Source: CAZPXZ01 sp965219495
GTDB taxonomy: Bacteria > Pseudomonadota > Alphaproteobacteria > Rhodobacterales > CAZPXZ01
NCBI GenBank assembly: GCA_965219495.1
Contig: OZ244777.1
Coordinates: 2,294,001 to 2,358,000 of the forward strand
Length of the DNA stretch: 64,000 bases
Reading direction: 5' to 3'
In this document: positions 37,309 to 45,670 of the stretch, piece by piece
Layout: each line of letters begins with the position of its first letter
Position numbering within the stretch: position 1 is the first letter of the stretch
Translations under genes and position numbers: made by a program
The notes under the pieces: model-generated
What the model was told of the DNA's origin: nothing
The model's database searches: none
Seen by the model: the letters and a program-made list of their open reading frames with translations, nothing else

Positions 37309-37709
37309 CGCAAGACCTCGCAGGCACAGCGGCCGACTTGCTTCCCGCCAAAAGCTTGCCTGATAACGTAGTCTTCGGCGGTCAAGTCAGTCTCATGGCG
37401 AAATTGCAACAGCTGCCCACGGCCCGGCGACTGCAATCGCGCGGGCCGACCCTCTGCATGGAAAAAACATCGCCGCGCTCGCCGGACGCCCAGCGCAACA
37501 AACCGCCTCCAGACTACTCGGAATCCCCCTGCCTGGAACGCAGCCTGCCGGGAAAAGAAGTCCACCAATCCCGTGCCGGATTATTCCGTGCCCACTCCAA
37601 TCCGTGTCCGAAATAGTCCGGTACAAACCGACCTGCTACTGGCGAAAAAATCTGAGAAACAACACCGGGGAGGCGCTTCCGAATTGGCGCGCATCGGCGC
37701 CGTTTCCCT
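37309..37709. other. Intergenic region downstream of znuA
   Basis: About 400 bp with overlapping open frames on both strands and no recognisable product. Confidence 0.4.
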
Positions 37710-38726
37710 TCACTCGTTGCGATCCTGCCTCGCCTGTACCAGGCAGTCATTAAACGATGCAGCCATGTTGCGGAGCAGGTTAAAGTACAACTCGGGTCCG
37801 CTCTCGATGGTTGAGCCCAAGGGATCGATAGTGCCGGCCCGCGCCGGCGTGCCTTCGATGATGGTATTGACGAGGCGCGGTTCGAACTGGGGTTCAGCGA
37901 ACACACAGGTCACGGCCAGCTCGCGCACCTTGTCGCGGAGCTCCAAAATACGCCGGGCGCCAGGCGATCGCTCCGGGCTGACCACGACCGAACCGGCGGC
38001 GGTCAGCCCGAAGCGATCCTCGAAATACCTGTAGCCGTCATGAAAAACAATGAACGGCTTGCCGCGAACCGAAGCTATATCAGCGGCGATCTGCGTGGTC
38101 AGTTCGTCCAACCGGTGCCCGAGCGCTAGAGCATTGGCCGCGTACACCGCGCTATTCGCAGGGTCGACCTCGGACAGGGTACCCGCGATCATGCGTGCCA
38201 TCACCTGGGCATTCACCGGATCAAGCCAGACGTGCATGTCGAATGCACTGTGCGCATCGTCATGGTCATCATCCCGATGCGCGACCGCGTCCTCGCCGGA
38301 GTGGTCTTCATCGTTCGCGTAGCCGTGGCTTTCGAACGTTCCTCCCTCGCGGAGCGGCCTGCGGATCAGGCCCTTCGCCTCGGATAACGCGATCACACGG
38401 GCGTTGCCGGCGAGGGTGTCTATCGGACCGGCGAGAGAGGTCTCCAATGACTCGCCGATCAGGAAGATAACATGGGCTTCCTCAAGCACCCGGGCGTCAG
38501 ATGGACGCAAGCTGAAAGTGTGCGGTGACGCCGTGCCCCGCATTATCAGGTGAGGCTCGCCCACGCCGGCCATCACGGCGCTCACCAGCGAATGCACCGG
38601 CTTGATCGTGGCGACGACCCGAACAGCGGCGTCAGCCGCCGCGGGACCGGCGATCACGCAATTGAAAAGCGCCGCCGCAGCGAGTGCGAAACGGAAGTGC
38701 CGAGGTACCAGTGGTAGATGTTCCAT
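37710..38726 (-). CDS. znuA: Zinc ABC importer substrate-binding protein
   Basis: A 338-residue periplasmic cluster-9 metal-binding protein. A signal peptide (FALAAAALFNCVIAGPAAA) precedes VRVVATIKPVHSLVSAVMAGVG. Metal ligands are the His in ASPHTFSLRPSDARVL, the His in MHVWLDPVNA, the His in FHDGYRYFEDRFGL and a late acidic residue. A His/Asp-rich loop (HSGEDAVAHRDDDHDDAH) marks it as a zinc rather than manganese protein. The start at 38726 has AGGGAG eight bases upstream. It is divergent from znuC. Confidence 0.92.
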   Translation of the reverse strand: MEHLPLVPRHFRFALAAAALFNCVIAGPAAADAAVRVVATIKPVHSLVSAVMAGVGEPHLIMRGTASPHTFSLRPSDARVLEEAHVIFLIGESLETSLAGPIDTLAGNARVIALSEAKGLIRRPLREGGTFESHGYANDEDHSGEDAVAHRDDDHDDAHSAFDMHVWLDPVNAQVMARMIAGTLSEVDPANSAVYAANALALGHRLDELTTQIAADIASVRGKPFIVFHDGYRYFEDRFGLTAAGSVVVSPERSPGARRILELRDKVRELAVTCVFAEPQFEPRLVNTIIEGTPARAGTIDPLGSTIESGPELYFNLLRNMAASFNDCLVQARQDRNE

Positions 38727-38917
38727 GGGTGACACTCCCTAAATGTGCACGTAGAGTCGCGATTGTTTTGAATATGGCCTCGCTGACGGATTTGCGCAAA
38801 CTATCGAAGTCGATTCCGGACATGACCCGCAGGAGCGGAGTCTGCCGATGGGGATGCCATCGGGGACGTATTTTTCCACGCGGCGTGCTTCATCGATAAA
38901 TTCTGGTGGGGATTGCA

Positions 38918-39646
38918 ATGAAACGTTCCGCGCCGGTTCCCGCGAAAGATGTGACCACGGGAAACATGCAGCCCGGTGGTTCCGGCCCGCTCATCCATGC
39001 CCGTGACATTGGAGTGCGGCGCGGCAAGCGCTGGATCATCCGGCATGTCGACCTCAAGGTGGTTCGGGGCGAACTGGTCTACCTGATCGGCGCCAACGGC
39101 GCCGGCAAGTCGACCTGTGCGAAGGCCGTCCTCGGCTTGATCGAGACCGACGAGGGGACGGTCGAGCGGGCGCCGTCGCTGGAGGTGGGTTATGTGCCGC
39201 AGCGACTGACGGTAAGCCCCACGCTGCCCCTGACCTTGCGCCGTCTGATGACGCTGACCGGCCCGTTTGCGGCCCGCGACATCGACGCAGCGCTTGCCGC
39301 CGTCGGTCTGGAGCGACTCGGCGACCCTCCGGTCACGACTCTCTCAGGCGGCGAGTTTCAGCGGCTGCTGCTGGCCCGGGCGCTGATACACCGGCCCGAT
39401 CTGCTGGTCCTGGACGAACCGGTCCAGGGCGTCGATATCGCGGAGTCGGACGTGCTCCATGAACTGATCGACGAGATTCGCCATGATCTCGGCTGCGGTG
39501 TCCTGTTGATCTCGCATGACCTCAAATTTGCCGTGGATACCGGCGACGACTTCGTGGTCCTGGTGCCCCACGAGCATGACGAGCATGCCCATGGCGGTGG
39601 CTCCGCGCTCGTTACCGGGTATCACGGCGACGAGTCGCCGGACTGA
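38918..39646 (+). CDS. znuC: Zinc ABC importer ATPase
   Basis: A 242-residue ATPase with Walker A GANGAGKST, signature LSGGEFQRLLLAR, Walker B LLVLDEPVQGVD and the H-loop LISHDLKFAVDTGDDFVVLV, ending in a His-rich tail (EHDEHAHGG) typical of ZnuC. The ATG at 38918 has GGTGGGG seven bases upstream. It shares a 191-bp divergent region with znuA; no Zur-box palindrome was spotted there. Confidence 0.92.
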   Translation: MKRSAPVPAKDVTTGNMQPGGSGPLIHARDIGVRRGKRWIIRHVDLKVVRGELVYLIGANGAGKSTCAKAVLGLIETDEGTVERAPSLEVGYVPQRLTVSPTLPLTLRRLMTLTGPFAARDIDAALAAVGLERLGDPPVTTLSGGEFQRLLLARALIHRPDLLVLDEPVQGVDIAESDVLHELIDEIRHDLGCGVLLISHDLKFAVDTGDDFVVLVPHEHDEHAHGGGSALVTGYHGDESPD

Positions 39647-39649
39647 GCC

Positions 39650-40433
39650 ATGCTGGACGACTTTCTCGCGCGCGCTGCTCGCCGGCATCGGGCTGGCACT
39701 GGTCACCGGACCGGCGGGATGTTTTATCGTCTGGCGGCGTCTCGCCTAATTTGGCGAGACGATTGCGCATTCGGCTCTGCTCGGCGTTGCGCTCGCCATC
39801 CTGGTCGACCTCCACTTGGCGATCGGAATATTTATCACCGCCTCCATGGTCGTGTTGACGATGTTTTATCTCGAACGGCGAGACACGCTTCCGGCCGACA
39901 CATTGCTCGGCTTGCTCGCCCATGGTGGGCTCGCCCTCGGCCTCGTCATCCTGTCTTTCTTTCCGAACATGCGGCTGGACCTGCAGGCGCTGCTCTTCGG
40001 AGATATTCTTGCCGTATCACGCATCGATCTGGCTGTGATCTGGGTGGGTGCCGCCGTCGCGCTGGGGGTGTTGTGGTGGATCTGGCGCCCGCTGCTGGCG
40101 GCGACCGTCAGTGCCGATCTGGCCACCGTGGCGAGGCTGCGGCCGGAGCGCGCACGCCTGGTGTTCGGGATCCTCGTGGCGGCGGTCATCGCCGCCGCCA
40201 TCAAGATCGTCGGGGTTTTGCTGATCGTCGCGTTGCTGGTGATACCGGCGGCGTCGGTGCGGCGCTTTGCCTCGAGCCCCGAGAGGATGGCCGCCGGTGC
40301 TGCTGCGGTGGGCATTGTCGCGGTTTTGGGGGGATTGTTCGCCTCGGCGAGATTCGACACGCCGGCTGGTCCCTCGATCGTCGTGACTGCATTGGCGCTG
40401 TTCATGGTCACCCGCATACGCCGTCCCGGGTAG
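39650..40433 (+). pseudogene. znuB: Zinc ABC importer permease, frameshifted and with a stop
   Basis: The ATG at 39650 opens with MLDDFLAR, but at about 39675 the frame is lost; the correct next residues (LLAGIGLALVTGPAGCFIVWRRLA) are in another frame. That frame meets TAA at 39747-39749 where family members have Tyr (RRLAYFGETIAHSALLG). The same frame then continues through SALLGVALAILVDLHLAIG, SFFPNMRLDLQALLFGDILAV and VGVLLIVALLVIPAASVRRFA to 40433. So ZnuB has two lesions while znuA and znuC are intact. Confidence 0.88.
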
Positions 40434-40608
40434 GCAGGAAGCGCTCGCTGAATTCCGCTCCATGGCCTTCACCGTTGCCGAATTTGCGAGGCTGGTCGTT
40501 GGGCCCAAATGGTAAACCGAAGCAAGATCCCGCAACCAACATCAGAACCCCGGTCTTGTGACAGGCGAGGCTGCCATGGCGGGCGAATGGTACGAAACGG
40601 CGCGATGT

Positions 40609-41526
40609 TCAACCAGGCGCGGCGCCGGAATCGTCGGTGCAACCCTCCAACTCGATTTGCACCGTGACGTGGCTGACATCGAAGCGTTTGGCCAAGCGGG
40701 CTTGAATTTCGGCAGTGGCTGAATCCGGGTTGGCGCCCTCAATGATTCGTGCTTCAGGGTCTGCAATGAGCGCTCTTGCGACAAGGACCAAACATGCACA
40801 TGATGCACATCCTCGACGATGGCGATGTGCGAAACCAGATCCGGACCGATCTCGCGGACCTCCAATTTCCCGGGAACGCCTTCAAGCAGCACATGCGCCG
40901 CATCCTTCACCAGAAACCAGGCGCTGCGCAGCACCAGCAGCCCGACCAGGACCGAGAGAAGCGGGTCGATCAGCATCCAGCCGATCGTCAGGATGATCAT
41001 CGCCGCGCCGACGGCCGCAGCCGAACCGAGCATGTCGCCCAGCACGTGCAAGAGGGCGCTGCGGAAATTCAGGTTGTTTCGGTCGGCTCCCTGGAGCACG
41101 ATGAACGCGGCGACGTTGACAACAAGGCCAAGGCCCGCCACCGCCAGCATCGGGCCGGGGAGCACCTCAGTCGGGTTGACGAGCCGGTCGGCTGCTTCGG
41201 CGAAGATCCAGCCCACGATGAATATAAGGTAATGCCGTTGGTAAAGGCGGCGAGAACCGGAAAGCGGTGGTAGCCGTAAGTGCCTGCCTTGTCGGCGGGG
41301 CGGCGGCTCAGCCGGAAGGCGATCCAGGCAAACAGCAGGGCCACCGTATCGACAAGCATGTGGGCGGCATCGGCCAGCAACGCTAGAGATCCCGAGATCA
41401 CGCTGCCGATCACCTCGGCGAACATGATGCCCCCGGTCGCAGCAGGGCCCAAAAGATGCCCCGTGCGTTGCTGCCATGCCCGGTCCCGGCATGTCCAAGG
41501 CCGTGCATATTGCGATTGCCGGTCAT
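40609..41526 (-). pseudogene. Cation diffusion facilitator (Zn exporter, ZitB/CzcD type), multiply frameshifted
   Basis: From the ATG at 41526 (MTGNRNMHGLGHAGTGH) the frame is lost after about 30 codons. It resumes elsewhere as GIMFAEVIGSVISGSLALLADAAHMLVDTVALLFAWIAFRLSRR to GITL, shifts to IFIVGWIFAEAADRLVNP, LHVLGDMLGSAAAVGAAM and HHVHVWSLSQERSL, then shifts again to ARIIEGANPDSATAEIQARLAKRFDVSHVTVQIE. The metal-site helices (HxxxD twice) are present, but at least three frameshifts separate them. It is convergent with znuB. Confidence 0.85.
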
Positions 41527-41980
41527 GGGCAAGCTCTCGCCAACCGACGACCCCGCCGCCGGAAAAGGTGGTTGCATCATTTTCGTCCGAATTGCAGCAA
41601 GTGCCGGGACAATCCTAGGGCTTACCCTATGATGCTTCCCGCCGGCGTGGCCATGCTCATCAAGCGTCGGCGATCCGCTCAGCGAGCTCGCGGAACTGCT
41701 CGATGGTCCAAATTGGCGGCGTAATCTGAGTCGCGCGGGCCGGCCATTGTTGATTAGCGGGGTGCGGTGCGATATCCGCAGTTGCGGCCGCACCAATGCG
41801 GGAACCGGTGCAGCGGCGCGTACCGCGAACGCCGAACGACCATCGTCGGCGACGAGCGAGATGTCCGGTAGGACCGGCTACGGAAACCGGCGAACACCGG
41901 CGGAGTGGATGAAAATCCCAATGTCGCCGATCCCGGCACGACCCGAATTATTGCCGTCAGCTGCACGGATTCCACGGCCT

Positions 41981-42005
41981 GTCGGAACGATTTCGTTCGG
42001 ATTTA
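41981..42005. repeat. Hairpin repeat, first copy
   Basis: GAACGATTTCGTTC forms a 5-bp stem inside a 25-mer that matches the copy exactly 230 bp away at 20 of 25 positions. Confidence 0.5.
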
Positions 42006-42210
42006 GGCGTTCGCTCGCGGTGTGATGGCGTCGGTTTGGAGTCCGATCCAGATATAGTCGGCCCTGTCTAGCGCTTTCGCCATCTTCGTTGGCGGCAGGA
42101 TGTTCAGACGAACCCGGTGTATGACCGGCATCCTCATCTTGGCGAGCGCATCGTTGATCCCGCCATCAAGTTTCGCCCAGCCGGGGCTGTGATTTGCTCC
42201 GTCACCGTGC

Positions 42211-42235
42211 GACCGAACGTTTTCGTTCGGATCAA
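42211..42235. repeat. Hairpin repeat, second copy
   Basis: CCGAACGTTTTCGTTCGG is a perfect 7-bp stem with a TTTT loop; it shares TTTCGTTCGGAT with the first copy. Confidence 0.5.
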
Positions 42236-42559
42236 AGGAATCTTGGTCAAGTGTACCAGAACTTCGCAAACGGACTGAGAAGCGCGGTTCTCGAAGCCTT
42301 CAAGAATCGCTTCGATCGGCCGAGACCGCGAATATTTCGCTTGGAATCTGCGTATGTAGTCACCGAAGACTACGGGTTGCAGATTGACTTGCTCAGGCAT
42401 TTCGGCATTCAAGGAACACAGGTAGCGGAAGATATCATGGTTGCCGTCCAGGAAGCGCGAATGAAACCAGAGACGAGGAAAGCACGAACATCGCAATCGA
42501 ATTGATCAGAGTACCTGTTCGGGGTAAGACCGGCGTCAACCAAGGGAGGGAGCGCCGAC

Positions 42560-43456
42560 ATGGCGGCAAAGGCGCGCATCGGTTTTCTCGGCACCGGTAT
42601 CATGGGGTTCCAGATGGCCCGCCTTCTGGCTGAAGCGAAACACCCGCTGACGGCGTGGAATCGGACCCGGGAGAAGGCGGAGCGGCTCCGCAGCCATGGC
42701 GCCGACGTCGCCGACACCGCCGCCGACGCCGCCCGGGAAAGCGACATCGTCATCTGCATGTTGAGCGATGGGCCGATCTGTGATCAAGTGCTGATCGGCC
42801 AGGGTGTCGACGACGGTGCGGCCCTGCAAGCGATGATGCGCGGTACGACACTGGTGGTGATGAGTTCCATCCCCGTAGAGACGGTGCAGAATCAGGCTGC
42901 AGCCGCGGCGGCCGAGGGGATCCACTACATGGACGCACCCGTTTCCGGCGGCGAACGCGGTGCAACTGAAGGGACCCTCGCGATCATGGCTGGCGGGGAC
43001 GAGTCGACGTTCCATCGTCTGGCACCAGTGTTCGGCGCAATGGGCCATCCCACCCTCGTCGGGCCTGCCGGCAGCGGCCAGCTCGCAAAGCTGGCCAACC
43101 AGATAATCGTCGGCAATACGATCGCGGCCGTGGCTGAGGCCCTACTGTTGGCGAAGAAAGGCGGGGCCGACCCGGCCGCCGTGCGCTCGGCATTGATGGG
43201 CGGTTTTGCGGATTCCACAATCCTCCAATTGCACGGCGAGCGCATGCTCAATGGCAACTGGGTTCCGGGCGGTGCGGCGAAGAACCAGCTGAAGGACCAC
43301 AATACCGCCGCCGACCTCGCGAACAAGCTGGACCTGGATCTGCCGGTGACCGTGCTGTGCCGCCAGCTCCTGGACGACCTCATCGCACATGGAGACGGCG
43401 ACAAGGACCATAGCGCGCTCTACTTGGAACTGGCCCGCCGCAACCACATGGCCTGA
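42560..43456 (+). CDS. NAD(P)-dependent beta-hydroxyacid dehydrogenase
   Basis: A 298-residue member of the 3-hydroxyisobutyrate/tartronate-semialdehyde reductase family. GFLGTGIMGFQMARLL is the dinucleotide loop, MDAPVSGGERGATEGTLAIMAGG the substrate-binding segment, and the catalytic Lys lies in AKLANQIIVGNTIAAVAEALLLA. The ATG follows AGGGAGG with a short spacer. It stands alone between remnants, so its substrate is not suggested by neighbours. Confidence 0.9.
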   Translation: MAAKARIGFLGTGIMGFQMARLLAEAKHPLTAWNRTREKAERLRSHGADVADTAADAARESDIVICMLSDGPICDQVLIGQGVDDGAALQAMMRGTTLVVMSSIPVETVQNQAAAAAAEGIHYMDAPVSGGERGATEGTLAIMAGGDESTFHRLAPVFGAMGHPTLVGPAGSGQLAKLANQIIVGNTIAAVAEALLLAKKGGADPAAVRSALMGGFADSTILQLHGERMLNGNWVPGGAAKNQLKDHNTAADLANKLDLDLPVTVLCRQLLDDLIAHGDGDKDHSALYLELARRNHMA

Positions 43457-43909
43457 GTGTGCAACTTTGAATGCATTGATGGAGGCGCCGACCAAGCCGC
43501 CCTCGACATCGCTTTCCCGACGCCGCCGCTTTCGTGGCCCATTTCAGTGCGGTCCCAGGACCGAAGGGCTTCAGCTGGTTCGCCCGTGGACGCTACTGAA
43601 CCGGGTATAACCAAGCCGTAGGGCGCTTCCCACCTACGACGGCAACGAATCGGCATTACATCGTAGAGTTATCCGAGACAGGAACCAGGCGCCCCTTCAA
43701 CGAAGGGCTTATTCATCCTCCGTGACGGATGCCAGACGAGTCACGGTCTTGTCGGCGCCAGTCGAATGCGGCAAAATTCTTTGGTTCGCTATCATCGACC
43801 ATCTTGGGCAAGCGGCGCGATAGCGTGTTGCTACGCTGATGCTGCACACCATCTGAGCTGAACACTCAATGCATAGAACTTGCTTTTCGCCACGAGTGAA
43901 CATTCCGGC
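43457..43909. other. Intergenic region, no gene seen
   Basis: About 450 bp between the dehydrogenase and an IS110 remnant. Only short or antisense frames. Confidence 0.45.
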
Positions 43910-44210
43910 ATGAAAACCACTGTCGATATTGCAGAACGGGATCTGCGCGACTGGCCTCGCAGCAACGAGGTGAGCCGGCGGCTGGAAGCGATCTCCGGTG
44001 TCGGTGTGCTCACCGCGACCGCACTGGCGGCGAACTTGGGCGATGGCGCCCAGTTCCGCAACGGCCGGAAGTTCTCGGATTTTCTCGGCCTGGTTCCACG
44101 CCGGAGTGACGCCGTCGGACCCCTGAAGCTGGGCCGGATCTCGAATCGGGGAAATCGCTACTTGCGGACCAACCTCGTGCACGGGGCACGGTCGGCGAGT
44201 TTCTGGCGAC
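43910..44210 (+). pseudogene. IS110/IS1111-type transposase, C-terminal remnant
   Basis: SRRLEAISGVGVLTATALAANLGDGAQFRNGRKFSDFLGLVPRR followed by GRISNRGNRYLRTNLVHGARSA is the Transposase_20 domain of IS110-family enzymes. The N-terminal DEDD domain is absent, and similarity stops at about 44210 although the frame runs to 44365. A dead fragment; the IS1595 transposon is inserted some 230 bp beyond it. Confidence 0.8.
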
Positions 44211-44438
44211 TGCGCAGGGGCGGACCCGGTGCGCTGCGTCCCCGAACCGGAAGTGAATCCACGGCATGCAGACGCATTCTCGCGGACTACTGCAGGGGAC
44301 GAGGTGCGAGTTATTCAGAATTCGGATCGCCCCAAATAGAGAACCGTCTCTCTTTGGCAAGTTAACCAACCGCGACCAACTTCTACAATTCGACGGCGGA
44401 ATCCTTGCGCAAGAATGTAATTTGCACCTCTTGGACCA

Positions 44439-44446
44439 ATTCCATT
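44439..44446. repeat. Target-site duplication, left copy
   Basis: ATTCCATT directly abuts the left end of the IS1595 transposon and is identical to 49943-49950. Confidence 0.9.
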
Positions 44447-44473
44447 GGGGATTATATACCTGTTTACCCAAAT
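44447..44473. repeat. Left terminal inverted repeat of the IS1595 transposon
   Basis: 27 bp, GGGGATTATATACC at the outer end and TTTACCCAAAT at the inner end; the exact reverse complement of 49916-49942. Confidence 0.92.
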
Positions 44474-44598
44474 AGCAAATTAGGGACACTATATACGAAA
44501 GTGACCATGGAGGCGGGTGTCAAGGGGTGTTGTCAAGATCAGGAACGGAAATTATCATTGCCCTCGCGAACATTGAATCAGCGGGGGAGGGGCTACAG

Positions 44599-45231
44599 AT
44601 GGCAGATGTGTCTGCTATTGATTCATCGACGAGGGCGAGCCGTGGGCAGGCGACGCTGGGGCATTCTCGAACTCCGTCATCTATATTTCCGCCATTCCCC
44701 GAAGGAGAGTTTGACATAATCTACGCAGACCCGCCTTGGCACTACAAAGGTCAGATGCAACATGCCGGTTCGGGGAATGGGACTACGGGCGGGGCCGTCG
44801 CGCACTACAACACCGTTTCTTGGGAAGAACTGTCGAAACTAGATGTGAAGTCTATCGCCGCTAAAAACTGTCTCCTATTCATGTGGTCTTCTAGTCCTCA
44901 TTTAGACCAAGCCATTCGGCTTGGAATGGCGTGGGGGTTCAAATGGGGTACGGTTGCATTCGTATGGGACAAGAAACGAGTCAATCCCGGGTACTATACT
45001 ATGAGCCAATGTGAACTTTGCCTCGTCTTCAAGATAGGATGCATTCCAAAGCCGCGAGGAGGTAGGAATGTAGAGCAATTAATTTCTGAAAAACGTACGG
45101 TTCATTCCCAGAAGCCGGATGAGGTCAGAAATCGCATTGATACCATGTTTCCGTGGTCTCAGAAATTAGAACTGTTTGCGCGCGAAACTTCTGACAACTG
45201 GCAAAGCTGGGGGCTTGAGTGCAATGGCTGA
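44599..45231 (+). CDS. MT-A70 family DNA adenine-N6 methyltransferase
   Basis: A 210-residue methyltransferase expected to methylate adenine in DNA using S-adenosylmethionine. The catalytic DPPW is at residues 44-47 in FDIIYADPPWHYKG; LLFMWSSSPHLDQAIRLGMAWGFKW and SQKPDEVRNRIDTMFP are further MT-A70 landmarks. The start at 44599 follows GGAGGGG with a six-base spacer; the frame is open back to 44527, but that start lacks a site. The coding sequence is visibly AT-richer than its chromosomal surroundings. Its stop overlaps the next gene. No restriction nuclease accompanies it, so it may be an orphan enzyme. Confidence 0.88.
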   Translation: MADVSAIDSSTRASRGQATLGHSRTPSSIFPPFPEGEFDIIYADPPWHYKGQMQHAGSGNGTTGGAVAHYNTVSWEELSKLDVKSIAAKNCLLFMWSSSPHLDQAIRLGMAWGFKWGTVAFVWDKKRVNPGYYTMSQCELCLVFKIGCIPKPRGGRNVEQLISEKRTVHSQKPDEVRNRIDTMFPWSQKLELFARETSDNWQSWGLECNG

Positions 45232-45547
45232 CATGGAAAATCGCACGAACGAACAGGAAATGGCTCTTTTCATAATGTTGATTCTAGGGAAGGCCCGTGA
45301 AGATTGCTTGAACTTGGACCAGTTACGCACTAAAATCGAGCGGTCTGGCATCTTGACAGAAGAAGATTGCGAACCATCTCCTTCTATACCTACTCAGCCC
45401 AAGTGGCATCAAATACTCCGAAATATAAATTGCAATCGAGAAAAAGGGAACAATTTTGTCCATGCCGGCCGCCTAGAACACATGAAGGGCGGAGGGTATT
45501 GTCTTACTGAAGACGGACGCAAGTTTCTCAAACGGCTGCAACTGTGA
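45224..45547 (+). CDS. Small protein with winged-helix-like C-terminus
   Basis: A 107-residue protein starting MADMENRTNEQEMALF at an ATG 8 bp inside the methyltransferase gene, so translation is coupled. The C-terminal half (NCNREKGNNFVHAGRLEHMKGGGYCLTEDGRKFLKR) resembles the wing and closing helix of Mrr-N-type winged-helix domains (..GLxE....GxWxLTxxGRxxL). It may guide the methyltransferase to DNA or regulate the cassette; that is inference. No nuclease motif is visible. Confidence 0.6.
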   Translation: MADMENRTNEQEMALFIMLILGKAREDCLNLDQLRTKIERSGILTEEDCEPSPSIPTQPKWHQILRNINCNREKGNNFVHAGRLEHMKGGGYCLTEDGRKFLKRLQL

Positions 45548-45553
45548 CGGCGG

Positions 45554-45575
45554 CCCGAAGGCTATGCCCTTCGGG
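45554..45575 (+). terminator. Hairpin terminator of the methyltransferase cassette
   Basis: CCCGAAGG and CCTTCGGG form a perfect 8-bp stem around CTATGC, seven bases after the stop of the winged-helix gene. No T-run follows, so termination strength is uncertain. Confidence 0.6.
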
Positions 45576-45584
45576 TGGCGGCTT

Positions 45585-45608
45585 GGTCACTTTCGTATAT
45601 AATTCCCC
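45585..45608. repeat. Right inverted repeat of the nested cassette
   Basis: Reads GGTCACTTTCGTATATAATT then CCCC; its reverse complement matches 44483-44506 at 21 of 24 positions. AAATTA follows directly. Confidence 0.8.
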
Positions 45609-45619
45609 AAATTAGGGGC

Positions 45620-45648
45620 TTGACATTTCCGCAAAGATTGGGTAAACT
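45620..45648 (+). promoter_or_regulatory. Sigma70-type promoter for the IS1595 transposase
   Basis: TTGACA at 45620-45625 and TAAACT at 45643-45648 with exactly 17 bp between them, 22 bp before the transposase ATG. It lies 11 bp beyond the nested cassette, which was therefore inserted without harming it. Confidence 0.65.
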
Positions 45649-45670
45649 GCTTCCAGAAATGGAGGCCCAA

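Larger units (their letters stand above)
41527..42559. other. Intergenic region, about 1 kb, with a repeated hairpin
   Basis: No recognised gene; frames on both strands are short or featureless. It contains two related hairpin-forming 25-mers, listed separately. Confidence 0.45.
44483..45608. mobile_element. Nested transposase-less cassette carrying a DNA methyltransferase, 1,126 bp
   Basis: The ends 44483-44506 and 45585-45608 are 24-bp inverted repeats matching at 21 positions; both end internally in ATATACGAAAGTGACC. The right outer end, GGGGAATTATATACG, resembles the host transposon's GGGGATTATATACC. The sequence AAATTA directly abuts both ends (44477-44482 and 45609-45614), as a target duplication would. 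It contains only the MT-A70 gene and its overlapping partner and no transposase, so it fits a mobile insertion cassette moved in trans by an IS1595-type transposase. It sits 10 bp inside the host's left repeat. Confidence 0.75.

Noticed and set aside
44447..45608. A single IS1595 element running from the left outer end to the cassette's right repeat
   Set aside because: The outer left end matches the right end at 49916-49942 perfectly and gives an exact 8-bp duplication there; the inner right repeat pairs better with 44483-44506.
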